From Bacillota bacterium (GTDB taxonomy: Bacteria > Bacillota > Clostridia > Acetivibrionales > DSM-1351), in assembly GCA_023441625.1 (NCBI GenBank), contig JAEZOA010000041.1, positions 13,377 through 77,376 on the forward strand: a stretch of DNA of 64,000 nt. The letters are read 5' to 3'. Positions 1-9,065 of the stretch are shown one piece after another (positions within the stretch are counted from its first letter, which is position 1; every line of letters starts with the position of its first letter). The position numbers and the translations under genes are program-made. The notes below the pieces were generated by a model that was given only the letters and a program-made list of their open reading frames with translations, was not told where the DNA came from and made no database searches.

Positions 1-1868
1 ACCAGCCTTTGAACATTCTTAGATAAATTATTTATTATTGTATTTGAAACAGAAGGTTCAAGAGCTAAATAAGAACCAAATTCTGTTTTCTGTATCGAGT
101 CTAATATCATTTGTTCTACTTTTGGATCTACTGTTATTACATTAGAAGTTCCATTAAAAAACTTTTGAGAAATTGACCTTCCAAGAGCTTGCCTTACATA
201 CTCTGTAAGCATGTCCACATCATGTGTCATTGGAGAATAATCTGCCAACGTCTCCATTATTGTAACCATATCTCTAATAGAAACACTTTCCTTCAAAAGA
301 TTAGCAAGAATTTTTTGTATTTCGCCTATACTCATTAATTTAGGTACTAACTCATCTACAATAGCTGGGTAACTCTGCCTTAAATTGTCAACGAGTGTCT
401 GTACTTCTTGTCTACCTAATAACTCGTGAGAATGTTTCTTAATGACCTCTGTTAAGTGAGTGGCAATTATTGATGGTGGATCAACAACCGTATATCCAAG
501 CATTTCAGCCTTATCTCTTTGACCTTCCTGAATCCATAACGCGGGCAATCCAAAGGCAGGCTCAGTAGTTTTTATTCCCTCAAGTCCATCTTCTACTTCT
601 CCAGAATTCATTGCCATGAAATAATCAAATAGAAGTTCTCCCTTTGCCACCTCAGAGCCTTTAATTTTTATAATATATTCACTTGGTCCAATCTGAATAT
701 TGTCTCTCAATCTGATAACAGGGACAATCATACCAAGTTCAAGCGCAAGTTGTCTTCTAATTAAAACTACTCTATCTAGTAAATCTCCACCTTGATTTGC
801 ATCTGCTAGCGGGATTATACCATATCCAAACTCCAATTCTATTGGGTCTACTTGTAAAAGAGTTACTACATTCTCTGGCTTGCGTATTTCATCAACTTCA
901 CTTTCTTGAATTTGGACCTCTTCATCCTTAACAGCCTCCTTCTGGAGTTGCTTAATTTTAACTGCTAAAAATACCAATATAACCGAAAGAATAATAAAAG
1001 GTATAGGCGTTAAAAATGGCGCCATAACCAAGCTTAAGATTGCAGCAATATATAGAACCTTCGGATTATAAAAGAGCTGCTTTATAACATCCTTGCTTAG
1101 GTCAGAATCAGCTCCTGCCCTTGTTACAATAAAGCTGGTTGCCACAGACAACATAAGTGCTGGAATCTGGCTGACTAAACCATCACCAATTGTCAGAATG
1201 GTATAGGTTGCAAGTGCCTCATCAAGACTTTCACCCCTCATAAGTACACCGAGAATAAGTCCACCTGCGATATTTAGGAAAGTAATAATAATTCCCATTA
1301 TAGCATCATTTTTAACAAACTTTGTAGCTCCATCCATTGAACCATAAAAATCCGCTTCTCTTTGAACCTTAATTCTGCGTTCTTTAGCTTCAGCTTCGCT
1401 AATTAATCCAGTATTCAAATCTGCATCAATTGCCATCTGTTTACCAGGCATAGCATCCAAGGTAAATCTTGCTGCAACCTCCGCAACCCTTTCTGAGCCT
1501 TTGGTTATAACAAGGAAGTTAACAAGCATTATAATCAAAAATATTATAAAACCTACAACAAGATTTCCTTTTCCTACAAAATATCCAAAGCCTCTAATAA
1601 CCTCTCCAGCATCGCCTTCTCCTAGAATGAGCTTTGTAGCTGTAACGTTAAGAGATAGTCTATATATGGTAGTAATAACAATTAGTGTAGGAAAAATAGA
1701 TAAATCAAGTGCAGTCTTTAAATAAATAGTGTTTAGCATGATAACAGCAGTAAGAACTATATTTATTGCTAATAAAACGTCCAGAAGAGTTGCAGAAATT
1801 GGCAAAATAAGATTCAAAATTGAGATTATTACAACTATTGGTATGAAAAAACTATTTAACTTCGCCAC
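1..1868 (-). CDS. flhA: FlhA, flagellar export gate protein (C-terminal end outside window)
   Basis: FlhA is the largest membrane component of the flagellar type III export gate. Its N-terminal half spans the membrane several times and its cytoplasmic half docks substrate-chaperone complexes. Reading the minus strand from a GTG at 1868 gives about 622 codons without a stop, running off the left edge; the family is usually near 680-700 residues, so only the last part is missing. The first third is strongly hydrophobic. The conserved loop between membrane segments is recognisable, with AARFTLDAMPGKQMAID followed by an E/R/K-rich stretch, as in the FHIPEP family. The start is chosen because GGAGGG lies just upstream of the GTG and no better ATG exists. 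It is the last visible gene of the flagellar operon, 30 bp after flhB. Confidence 0.95.
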   Translation of the reverse strand, partial: MAKLNSFFIPIVVIISILNLILPISATLLDVLLAINIVLTAVIMLNTIYLKTALDLSIFPTLIVITTIYRLSLNVTATKLILGEGDAGEVIRGFGYFVGKGNLVVGFIIFLIIMLVNFLVITKGSERVAEVAARFTLDAMPGKQMAIDADLNTGLISEAEAKERRIKVQREADFYGSMDGATKFVKNDAIMGIIITFLNIAGGLILGVLMRGESLDEALATYTILTIGDGLVSQIPALMLSVATSFIVTRAGADSDLSKDVIKQLFYNPKVLYIAAILSLVMAPFLTPIPFIILSVILVFLAVKIKQLQKEAVKDEEVQIQESEVDEIRKPENVVTLLQVDPIELEFGYGIIPLADANQGGDLLDRVVLIRRQLALELGMIVPVIRLRDNIQIGPSEYIIKIKGSEVAKGELLFDYFMAMNSGEVEDGLEGIKTTEPAFGLPALWIQEGQRDKAEMLGYTVVDPPSIIATHLTEVIKKHSHELLGRQEVQTLVDNLRQSYPAIVDELVPKLMSIGEIQKILANLLKESVSIRDMVTIMETLADYSPMTHDVDMLTEYVRQALGRSISQKFFNGTSNVITVDPKVEQMILDSIQKTEFGSYLALEPSVSNTIINNLSKNVQRL

Positions 1869-1898
1869 GTTTCGCCCTCCTTTTTATAAGATAATTTT

Positions 1899-3008
1899 TT
1901 AACCATTTTTTAGCTTGTAAACAAAAGCAAGTATTTCAGCAACTGCCTGATATAATTCAGGTGGAATAGACTCCCCAATGTCAACTGTACTATATAGAGT
2001 TCTCGCTAAAGGTTTATTCTCTACTATTTGTACTTTATTTTCTGTTGCTATTTCCTTTATCCTTAGTGCAATATAATCCTGACCTTTCGCCACAACAAAT
2101 GGGGCACTGGACTTTTCTAAGTCATATTTAATAGCAACAGCAAAATGGGTAGGGTTTGTGATAACCACATCTGCCTTAGGTATATCCTTCATCATTCTTC
2201 TCATTGACATCTGTCGTTGCTTCTGCTTAATCTTGCCTTTTATTTCAGGATTTCCTTCTGTTTGCTTAAATTCATCCTTGACCTCTTGCTTAGTCATTTT
2301 TAAATTCTTTTCGTAATCATATTTCTGGTACATGAAATCCAATAACCCCAGAATAATCATAGCAAAACATATTCTAAGTGCTACGGTAAACGTTGAACTA
2401 CCAATGAAAGATAAAATATCAAACAAATCTGAATTCATTAATATTATAACTTCATCTACCTTAGATTTTAAATAAGAATATGCCACCCATCCAACTATAA
2501 CTAATTTTAATATTGATTTTAAAAGTTCAACTACCGAGCGTAAAGAGAATATTCTCTTAAATCCACTTAATGGATTTATTCTCTTACCTTGTATCTTTAA
2601 GGTTTCCAAAGTAAATAAAATCCCAACCTGTGCATATCCTACAATTAAAGCCGATAATGCTGCCACTAAAAGCAGAGGTAAAACTGTTTTTGCTAAAACT
2701 AGCAAACCATCAATATAAAGCTTTGTAACTGTATTAATATCAAATGCATCTGTCATTGTAAGGTATTGGGTAAAGGTTTTCTTAAAATACAAAGTTATCT
2801 GTTCATATATAATAGATCCAAAAGCCTTAAATGTAACAACCAAAATTATTAATATAAGTGAAGCAGATAGCTCTCTACTTTGAAATACCTGACCTTTTTT
2901 TCTTGCATCAGCCTTTTTTTTGGGAGTGGCTTTCTCTGTCTTATCTCCGCCTCCGGCAAAAAGCTGATAATCTAGCTTTAATAAATTCTCCTCATTGAGG
3001 TTTATCAT
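1899..3008 (-). CDS. flhB: FlhB, export-gate switch protein
   Basis: FlhB is the membrane protein that switches flagellar export from rod/hook to filament substrates after self-cleavage. The protein has a charged N-terminus (FAGGGDKTEKATPKK), four hydrophobic segments, and a cytoplasmic domain with the autocleavage motif NPTH at about residues 285-288. A longer reading frame begins 36 bp upstream, but GGAGG sits directly before the ATG at 3008 (protein starting MINLNEEN), so I use that start and a 369-residue product. It lies between fliR and flhA in the usual fliP-fliQ-fliR-flhB-flhA order. Motifs and length are typical of a functional FlhB. Confidence 0.96.
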   Translation of the reverse strand: MINLNEENLLKLDYQLFAGGGDKTEKATPKKKADARKKGQVFQSRELSASLILIILVVTFKAFGSIIYEQITLYFKKTFTQYLTMTDAFDINTVTKLYIDGLLVLAKTVLPLLLVAALSALIVGYAQVGILFTLETLKIQGKRINPLSGFKRIFSLRSVVELLKSILKLVIVGWVAYSYLKSKVDEVIILMNSDLFDILSFIGSSTFTVALRICFAMIILGLLDFMYQKYDYEKNLKMTKQEVKDEFKQTEGNPEIKGKIKQKQRQMSMRRMMKDIPKADVVITNPTHFAVAIKYDLEKSSAPFVVAKGQDYIALRIKEIATENKVQIVENKPLARTLYSTVDIGESIPPELYQAVAEILAFVYKLKNG

Positions 3009-3054
3009 TCTAACCTCCATGCATCTACTTCTGGTAATCTGCATCGGATGTCCC

Positions 3055-3846
3055 CTAAGGATTACTCCCCATATCTTTAAGAAATTTGAATATTTCTATA
3101 TTCATGTTATCAGATAGCATTGCAACTATATATATAAAAGCAGGTATTGTTATCATAATAATAATAATTCCAATGAGTATTTTTAATGGCATACCCAGAA
3201 TAAAAACATTCATCTGCGGAATAGTCTTTGAAATTATACCAAGCACTACATCTGTTATCAAAACAGCCGCTAAAATCGGAGCTGATATTTTAAAGCCAAT
3301 TGAAAACAGCATTTGGAAAATACCTATAATGTTGTCAAGCATATTGGGACCAATTCCCATGGTTCCTAATGGTACTAGTTCAAAACTTTGAAAAAGCGCC
3401 TTAATCAAAAAATGGTGGCCATTAGTCACAAGAAATATTATCATGGCCAGTATAAAATAAAGATTTGCAGTAATAGGAACTTGGATATTACTAATTGGAT
3501 CATATACATTAACCATACCAAATCCAATCTGCATATCAATTATCTGACCAGCTATATAAATACTCGTAAATATGGCATATGCAACAAATCCTAACACAAC
3601 ACCAACAATAAATTCTTTAACAATATAAATAGCATAAAGTAAAAAGCTATCTGTCGCTACAATATGATCAATCTTTATTACATTAGCCATTAAAATAGCT
3701 GTAGTAAAAGCAAAGCCTATTTTAAAATAAACAGGTATGTTAGCACGCCCAAAAATCGGTGCAATAACAAACAAACCAGCCATTCTCACAAATATGAGAA
3801 GAAAAAGCTCCACATTGTTTAGCAACATACCTAATGGTATCTGCAC
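3055..3846 (-). CDS. fliR: FliR, export-gate membrane protein
   Basis: FliR forms part of the FliP-FliQ-FliR export channel at the centre of the MS ring. The 263-residue product is almost entirely hydrophobic, with about six membrane segments. It has the family-typical start (FLLIFVRMAGLFVIAPIFG) and an internal QIDMQIGFGMVNVYDP stretch close to the FliR consensus. Its position between fliQ and flhB is the standard one. The gap to fliQ is about 110 bp, slightly larger than elsewhere in the operon, and I see no clear promoter in it. Confidence 0.95.
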   Translation of the reverse strand: MQIPLGMLLNNVELFLLIFVRMAGLFVIAPIFGRANIPVYFKIGFAFTTAILMANVIKIDHIVATDSFLLYAIYIVKEFIVGVVLGFVAYAIFTSIYIAGQIIDMQIGFGMVNVYDPISNIQVPITANLYFILAMIIFLVTNGHHFLIKALFQSFELVPLGTMGIGPNMLDNIIGIFQMLFSIGFKISAPILAAVLITDVVLGIISKTIPQMNVFILGMPLKILIGIIIIMITIPAFIYIVAMLSDNMNIEIFKFLKDMGSNP

Positions 3847-3956
3847 ATTCTCAACTCCTAAAACATATATACTTAAGCCATTACTACCGCCAAAAACAAT
3901 CTACATATCTGTAATTGCTTTATACTAATCGGTATCTAATCATTGAAAGCAAATTA

Positions 3957-4226
3957 TTACTTTATAAATTGATTCATATTATTAAAAATATTTTGAGTAT
4001 ACTCCATTAGTGTTTTAATCATCCACGAGCCAAATATAGCAATAGCAGCCATAATAGATAAAATCTTAGGTACAAAAGTCAATGTTTGCTCCTGGATTTG
4101 AGTTGTCGCCTGAAAAATACTAATTATCAGACCTACAACCATACTAATTATTAAAATAGGGGCTGAAACATATATTATTACCTTCAAAGCATCCTGCGCT
4201 ATGTTAATGACACTGCTTTCATCCAT
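3957..4226 (-). CDS. fliQ: FliQ, export-gate membrane protein
   Basis: FliQ is a small two-helix membrane subunit of the flagellar export gate. The 89-residue product starting MDESSVINIAQDAL has two hydrophobic hairpin segments separated by IFQATTQIQEQTLTFVPK, the most conserved FliQ signature. The frame is open six codons further upstream from a TTG, but that stretch contains the ribosome site GGGGGTGAAGG. The ATG at 4226 is therefore the sensible start and gives exactly the usual family length. Confidence 0.95.
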   Translation of the reverse strand: MDESSVINIAQDALKVIIYVSAPILIISMVVGLIISIFQATTQIQEQTLTFVPKILSIMAAIAIFGSWMIKTLMEYTQNIFNNMNQFIK

Positions 4227-4352
4227 ATAATCCTTCACCCCCAAAGTACAGTAAAAAACAAATATATAATAGCTGTATTATTCTTATTTTACATTACTCC
4301 CACTTATCATTGCTAGTGGCACTAAACCCACAATCAATATACCATGACCCTG

Positions 4353-5153
4353 TCACCGGGCAAAGCTTTGTACTATTGCCTGTGTTAACATACCCCACCC
4401 ATCAACTAATATAAACAATAATATTTTAAACGGCAGAGATATCATTATTGGCGGAAGCATCATCATACCCATAGACATCAAGGTACTTGATACCACCATA
4501 TCAATAATCAGAAACGGCAAAAATATTAAAAATCCAAATTTAAACGCAACAGTCAGTTCACTAATCAAAAAAGCCGGAACTACAATTGTAAGTGAAAGCT
4601 TAGGTGCATCCTCAACCAATATTGGATCCTTCTGTCCCCCTAAAGTCATGAACAATCCTAAATCATCCTCACGACCATTACTAAAGATTTGCTTTACCAT
4701 CCAGGTCTTAATTGTTTGAGAGCTCTTATCAATTGCTTGTTGCTGGGTAATTTCTTTGTTAACATATGGTTGTAATGCATTGTCATTAATATCAGTTAAA
4801 ACTGGACTCATTACAAAGAAAGTAATAAATAGTGCTAAACCGATTAAAACCTGATTTGGAGGCATCTGTTGAGTACCAAGTGCATTCCTTAAAAAAGACA
4901 AAATTATTATTACTCTTGTAAAGCCAGTCATCATTATCAGTATCGAAGGGGCAATTGATAAAATTGTCAATAGCAACAATAGCTGTATGCTTGAGGATAC
5001 TTCCTCTGGATCATCAGAAGTACCTATTTCAATTCCGTCTGGTGAGATAGATACATTGGGCTCAGCTAATGCTTTACCACCCATAAAACAAAAAACCAGA
5101 ACTAAAATACTTACTATTAACACTATTCTTTTAATTCTCTTTTTTTTATTCAT
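4353..5153 (-). CDS. fliP: FliP, export-gate membrane protein with signal peptide
   Basis: FliP is the core subunit of the flagellar export channel and, unusually for a polytopic membrane protein, is made with a cleavable signal sequence. The N-terminus shows this: a lysine-rich start, a hydrophobic run and a likely cleavage after GGKALA (about residue 30). The mature part has the family blocks LSIAPSILIMMTGFTRVIIILSF (read here as two segments), RNALGTQQMPPNQVLIGLALF and LPPIMISLPFKILLFILVDGW. The ATG at 5153 is preceded by GGAG at a good distance and overlaps the fliO stop by a few bases, suggesting translational coupling; a GTG two codons earlier is the alternative. Confidence 0.95.
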   Translation of the reverse strand: MNKKKRIKRIVLIVSILVLVFCFMGGKALAEPNVSISPDGIEIGTSDDPEEVSSSIQLLLLLTILSIAPSILIMMTGFTRVIIILSFLRNALGTQQMPPNQVLIGLALFITFFVMSPVLTDINDNALQPYVNKEITQQQAIDKSSQTIKTWMVKQIFSNGREDDLGLFMTLGGQKDPILVEDAPKLSLTIVVPAFLISELTVAFKFGFLIFLPFLIIDMVVSSTLMSMGMMMLPPIMISLPFKILLFILVDGWGMLTQAIVQSFAR

Positions 5154-5646
5154 CTTCACTCCGTTGGTCGCTAATTGTTTTGTTTAAATTTTTTAACTGT
5201 TCTAAATTTCTCTTGAAGGCTAAATTATTGTTAATATTAGGATCCTTGGGCTTCAGTTCACTAGAATTATTTGTTTCTGCTCCTGTTTGCTTCTTTGCTT
5301 GGTTTTTAAAACTAAACCCATTTAAGCTCTTTTTCAGTATAGCTTTAAAATCAATGACCTCGGAAACAGGATTTTTAATTTCTTCTTCTTCAAAATCACT
5401 CATATTAACTCTAGCTAAAAATTCTACGTTTTTATTGGAAGCTGAAATAAGAAAAAATTCATCGTCCACCTTTATTAGGTGAATTCTATTATTTACACCA
5501 AGGCTTAATGATTCAATGATTTGCATATGATTGCCTTTGAGCATTTTTTTAGATTTATAATTCAAAAGCTTCGTAGTTAAAAATAACAACGCAAAAACAA
5601 ATACAATTGCGAAAATAACAGAAAAATATTTTAAAAAAATATCCAT
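5146..5646 (-). CDS. fliO: FliO/FliZ-type export accessory protein
   Basis: FliO helps assemble the FliP ring of the export gate. The 166-residue product has one N-terminal membrane segment (about residues 8-26, FAIVFVFALLFLTTKLL). A small beta-rich cytoplasmic part follows, with IIESLSLGVNNRIHLIKV matching the FliO pattern, and then a long polar, low-complexity tail. FliO proteins diverge strongly outside this core, so the call rests on the core plus the position directly before fliP, which it overlaps. Confidence 0.88.
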   Translation of the reverse strand: MDIFLKYFSVIFAIVFVFALLFLTTKLLNYKSKKMLKGNHMQIIESLSLGVNNRIHLIKVDDEFFLISASNKNVEFLARVNMSDFEEEEIKNPVSEVIDFKAILKKSLNGFSFKNQAKKQTGAETNNSSELKPKDPNINNNLAFKRNLEQLKNLNKTISDQRSEDE

Positions 5647-5707
5647 ATTTAACCCTCAATGTTCTATAAAATGCTGTACTGAATAACTCACTACAACTTA
5701 TTACAAA

Positions 5708-5790
5708 ATATCCTGCTGTTAAATAACCAAAATCATATGGTAATCCAGGAATTCTGGAACCATATAATTTAATAGCAATCAGCAGGATAT
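5708..5790. other. Nested inverted repeat between cheY and fliO
   Basis: ATATCCTGCTG at 5708-5718 is perfectly repeated in inverted form at 5780-5790, and between them ATATGGT/ACCATAT and CCAG/CTGG form further nested arms. The whole 83-bp gap segment can fold into one long imperfect hairpin. No T-run follows on the minus strand, so it is not an obvious terminator for cheY. It could stabilise or process the operon mRNA, or be an intergenic repeat. Confidence 0.6.
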
Positions 5791-5813
5791 CATCGATAAA
5801 AGTCTAAATACTG

Positions 5814-6176
5814 TTATCCTATAACCTTTTTTACTGCATCAACTACACGATCTGCTTGAAATGGCTTTACAATGAAGTCTCTTGCTCCTGCTTGAATTGA
5901 CTCAATAACCATGGCTTGCTGTCCCATAGCAGAGCACATAATTATCTTTGCATCATTATGTATTTTCTTGATCTCTCTTACAGCAGTAACTCCATCCATT
6001 TCAGGCATAGTTATGTCCATTATAACCAAGTCAGGAGTAAGTTCCTTATATTTCTCTATTGCCTTTAATCCGTTGTCAACATCAGCAGCTATTTCATACC
6101 CATTCTTTGATAATATATCCTTTATCATCATTCTCATAAATGCAGCATCATCAACAATTAAAATACTTTTTCCCAT
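5814..6176 (-). CDS. cheY: CheY, chemotaxis response regulator
   Basis: This 120-residue single-domain response regulator has all the CheY landmarks: the acidic pair D9-D10, phospho-acceptor D54 (VIMDITMPEMDG), S82 and K104 (VKPF). It has no output domain. Embedded between fliY and fliO in the flagellar operon, it is the expected switch regulator that binds the FliM/FliY C-ring when phosphorylated by CheA; cheA itself is not in the window. A GGAG-type ribosome site lies just upstream. Confidence 0.95.
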   Translation of the reverse strand: MGKSILIVDDAAFMRMMIKDILSKNGYEIAADVDNGLKAIEKYKELTPDLVIMDITMPEMDGVTAVREIKKIHNDAKIIMCSAMGQQAMVIESIQAGARDFIVKPFQADRVVDAVKKVIG

Positions 6177-6213
6177 AACTTCTCTCTCCTTAATTATTCG
6201 TTGATTTTTATAA

Positions 6214-7452
6214 CTATAGTCGTTTTGATGGATGAATTATATCCGTAATTCTAACACCAAAGCTTTCATCAATTACAACAACTTCTCCCTTAGCAATGGC
6301 CTTTCCATTTACCAATATATCAACTGGTTCTCCCGCAAGCTTATCAAGTTCTATTATTGAACCAGCTCCAAACTCTAAAATATCTCTAATCAATTTTTGA
6401 GTTCTTCCTAATTCAACAGTAACCTGAAGCGGTAAATCCATTATAAGGCTAATATTACTTTTTCCAGAAGCAGAGAACCCATCATCAAATGCTAGGAACT
6501 GTGCAGGCTGTACGCTAACATGATTTCTTGGTCTCTGAATGTCCTGATACCCACCATCAAAGCCAAACCCTTGCGCTGGCTGTTGCATCATTGGCTGTTG
6601 CATCATTGGCTGTTGCATCATTGGTTGTTGCATCATTGGTTGTTGCATCATTGGCTGTTGCATCATTGGTTGTTGCATTGCAGGCTGCGAAATTGTAGCT
6701 TGAACAGGTGATATCTGCGGTACCGGCTCAGACTGAGAAGCTTTCTGATTTGAATTAGAGTTTAATAGTGTATTTACTAGCTCCTTAGCAAATTTCATAG
6801 GGAGTAATTGCATTATCTCACTATCTATTAAATTGCCAATTACCATTTTAAATGCGATTTTAACAAGAGCTTCATCTGTCTGAAATTCACCATAAGGATC
6901 ACCATTGCCAAAACTAACAACATATGCCCTAGGTGGCGAAATATCAATTCTCTTAGAAAACATAGATGACATTGACGTTGCTGAAGAACCAATCATTTGG
7001 TTCATAGCCTCACTAATTGCACTTAAATGAAGATCACTTAATTCCCCTTCAACTTTTGTGCCTTCTCCACCCATCATTAAATCTGTAATTATTTTTACAT
7101 CATCCTGATTTAATATTAATAGGTTACTACCAATTAATCCGTCAGTATACTCAACCTTAACAGCAACATATTGCGAAGAATAACTTTTTGAGAGTTCTTG
7201 CCATGTGGTTATTGAAACATTCGGAGTAGTAATTGTAACCTTCTGTGACAAAAGAGTAAACAGAGTTGTTGCAGAAGTACCCATGCTTATATTACCAATT
7301 TCACCTAATGCATCAATTTCTTGATTCGACAATAACTCATTAGAGTCAAAATCATTATTATTAGAATTTGTATCAGCATCATCATAAGCTTCTTCTGAGG
7401 AAGTGCCATTTAATAAAGCATCAATCTCTGCTTGTGTAAGCATATCTCCCAT
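6214..7452 (-). CDS. fliY: FliY, C-ring switch protein / CheY-P phosphatase
   Basis: FliY joins a CheC-like phosphatase region to a FliN domain and forms part of the flagellar switch in Firmicutes. The 412-residue product begins with a FliM-like N-terminal peptide (MLTQAEIDALLNG, presumably CheY-P binding). A CheC-type region follows with two E-x-x-N-like motifs (ALGEIGNISMG; AISEAMNQMIGSS). Next comes a low-complexity linker of MMQQP repeats (about residues 257-290), then a C-terminal FliN/SpoA domain (LPLQVTVELGRTQ, LDKLAGEPVDILVNG). The start is 3 bp from the fliM stop. The repeated linker is the odd feature. Confidence 0.95.
   Translation of the reverse strand: MGDMLTQAEIDALLNGTSSEEAYDDADTNSNNNDFDSNELLSNQEIDALGEIGNISMGTSATTLFTLLSQKVTITTPNVSITTWQELSKSYSSQYVAVKVEYTDGLIGSNLLILNQDDVKIITDLMMGGEGTKVEGELSDLHLSAISEAMNQMIGSSATSMSSMFSKRIDISPPRAYVVSFGNGDPYGEFQTDEALVKIAFKMVIGNLIDSEIMQLLPMKFAKELVNTLLNSNSNQKASQSEPVPQISPVQATISQPAMQQPMMQQPMMQQPMMQQPMMQQPMMQQPMMQQPAQGFGFDGGYQDIQRPRNHVSVQPAQFLAFDDGFSASGKSNISLIMDLPLQVTVELGRTQKLIRDILEFGAGSIIELDKLAGEPVDILVNGKAIAKGEVVVIDESFGVRITDIIHPSKRL
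6581..6685 (-). repeat. 15-bp tandem repeat encoding MMQQP in fliY
   Basis: On the plus strand the unit TGTTGCATCATTGGC (T/C variation at the last position or two) occurs six times in a row from 6581, followed by a degenerate seventh copy from 6671. Because the unit is 15 bp, copy-number change keeps the fliY frame and alters the linker by five residues (MMQQP) per unit. Nearly identical copies suggest recent expansion by slippage. Confidence 0.93.
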
Positions 7453-7454
7453 TC

Positions 7455-8441
7455 CTAATCTTCCTCCCTTCTCATCACTTCTGATATTTTTATTGCAACT
7501 TTATTTTTCTTTACACCTGGCTTAGCTGTAAATTTAGATATATCTCCTACCATTACTTCTAAGTCACCATTCACACTGGTATCAAGTGGTATTACATCCC
7601 CCGACTGTAAATCAAGGAACTCACTAATATTAATTTGCGTTCTACCCAAGATAGCCCTTACAGGCACATATGTATTCTCAATCTTAAACTCAATATCTTG
7701 TTTATTGTTTTCAACTTTTTCATTCTCTATATTTGTAAACCAAAGTTTAGTGCTTAACTTTGGCATAATAGGCTCCACAACCATATGAGGTATACAAATA
7801 TTAATCATTCCCTTTACTTCACCAACTAACACATTAAACGTTATTAATGCTACCATCTCATTTGGAGAAATTATCTGAGCAAATTGTGCATTGGTTTCTA
7901 TTTTCTCCAGCCGAGGTTTTATAGACATTATACTTTCCCACGGTTCACGCATTAAATTGAGTATTTGTATAATAATTCTTTCTAATATTGCCAACTCAAT
8001 TTCAGTAAAGGATCTGACTCTATCCATTGCCGTTCCTCTACCACCAAGTATTCTGTCAATTACAGCATAAGCAATACTTGGATCCATTTCGAAAATAATC
8101 GAACCACTTAAAGGACTAAAATCAACCATAGCAAGTACTACAGGATTTGATAATGAATTACTAAATTCACTATATTGTAAAGCATCTACTGACAAAACAT
8201 CTACTTGAACCAAAGATCTCAAGTATCCAGACAAAAAAGACTGAACTAACCTAGCATAGTTTTCATTTATAAATTGCAACGTACGCTTATGGTCATTTGC
8301 AAACTTTGGTGGTTTTTTGAAATCATGAAGCTTAATTTTCTTTTCAGTTTTGGTAGATTGAATTTGCTGGACATCTATATCTCCAGTAGTAAGAGCCTTT
8401 AGCAGCTCATCAATCTCATTTTGAGATAATATATCTCCCAC
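7455..8441 (-). CDS. fliM: FliM, flagellar motor switch protein
   Basis: FliM is the C-ring subunit that binds phosphorylated CheY and sets rotation direction. The product shows the N-terminal CheY-binding peptide (ILSQNEIDELLKAL), a central CheC-like domain containing NYARLVQSFLSGYLRS and GGRGT, and a C-terminal SpoA domain (VRAILGRTQINISEFLDLQSG). I take the GTG at 8441 as start because AGGAGG lies 8 nt upstream; an in-frame GTG three codons earlier overlaps that site. The product is 328 residues, a normal length. Confidence 0.95.
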   Translation of the reverse strand: MGDILSQNEIDELLKALTTGDIDVQQIQSTKTEKKIKLHDFKKPPKFANDHKRTLQFINENYARLVQSFLSGYLRSLVQVDVLSVDALQYSEFSNSLSNPVVLAMVDFSPLSGSIIFEMDPSIAYAVIDRILGGRGTAMDRVRSFTEIELAILERIIIQILNLMREPWESIMSIKPRLEKIETNAQFAQIISPNEMVALITFNVLVGEVKGMINICIPHMVVEPIMPKLSTKLWFTNIENEKVENNKQDIEFKIENTYVPVRAILGRTQINISEFLDLQSGDVIPLDTSVNGDLEVMVGDISKFTAKPGVKKNKVAIKISEVMRREED

Positions 8442-8453
8442 AAGCTCCACCTC

Positions 8454-8966
8454 CTATTGATAAAACCAATCTAAAATAACAGTATACACAAGAGGGCTGG
8501 CTTTCTTATCACCTTCTGCTAATATTTCATTTATTATATTTTTTAAATCCTCTGAAGCTTTTTTCTTGGCCTCAGGCTTACTTACATCCTCTAATGTTAA
8601 GCTTTGAAAATATGTACCAAAAGCAGAGTTAATTTCTTTTTCATAAAAATCAATCTTTGCTATAATTTCCGCCTCTTCTAATTCATCTTTATCAACAGTC
8701 TTATAATGCTTCATACTTGCACTAAGCATTATAACTGCAACCTGTTTACTATCTGTCTTTTTAAGGTTGAAATTCTTAGATTCAAAAATAACCTTTTTTG
8801 AAAGATCAGCTTCTCCAGGAATTTGTTCGTTCATATAAATTACCTCTTTTTCTGGGGTTGAGTTTCCACTCCCTAAAAAGAAATACCCTATTGCAAGGAA
8901 AGCAAGTGTAATTGATAAACATGCTACAATAACCAGTAAAACAAAATAGCTGCTTTTTCCCTCCAA
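8454..8966 (-). CDS. fliL: FliL, basal-body associated membrane protein
   Basis: FliL is a single-pass protein that sits around the stator. The frame extends upstream to 9017, but AAGGAGG lies 8 nt before a TTG at 8966, making a 170-residue protein beginning LEGKSSYF and then a membrane segment (FVLLVIVACLSITLAFLAIG). The extracytoplasmic part ends in the FliL-typical LVYTVILDWFYQ region. The stop codon is part of the fliM ribosome site, which implies coupling. Confidence 0.88.
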   Translation of the reverse strand: MEGKSSYFVLLVIVACLSITLAFLAIGYFFLGSGNSTPEKEVIYMNEQIPGEADLSKKVIFESKNFNLKKTDSKQVAVIMLSASMKHYKTVDKDELEEAEIIAKIDFYEKEINSAFGTYFQSLTLEDVSKPEAKKKASEDLKNIINEILAEGDKKASPLVYTVILDWFYQ

Positions 8967-9065
8967 AGTTTTATCCTCCTTAAAGTTTATATCACTAACA
9001 AATACATACATGAACAAGGCTTTACTATATCAGACATTAGAAAGATAGTCTTTTATTTTGTATAA

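Noticed and set aside
3086..3594. Plus-strand frames opposite fliR
   Set aside because: Shadows of a hydrophobic gene with strong A/T bias; no ribosome sites.
6520..6711. Plus-strand frame with repeated WLLHH units
   Set aside because: It is only the reverse reading of the fliY MMQQP repeat; no start signal.
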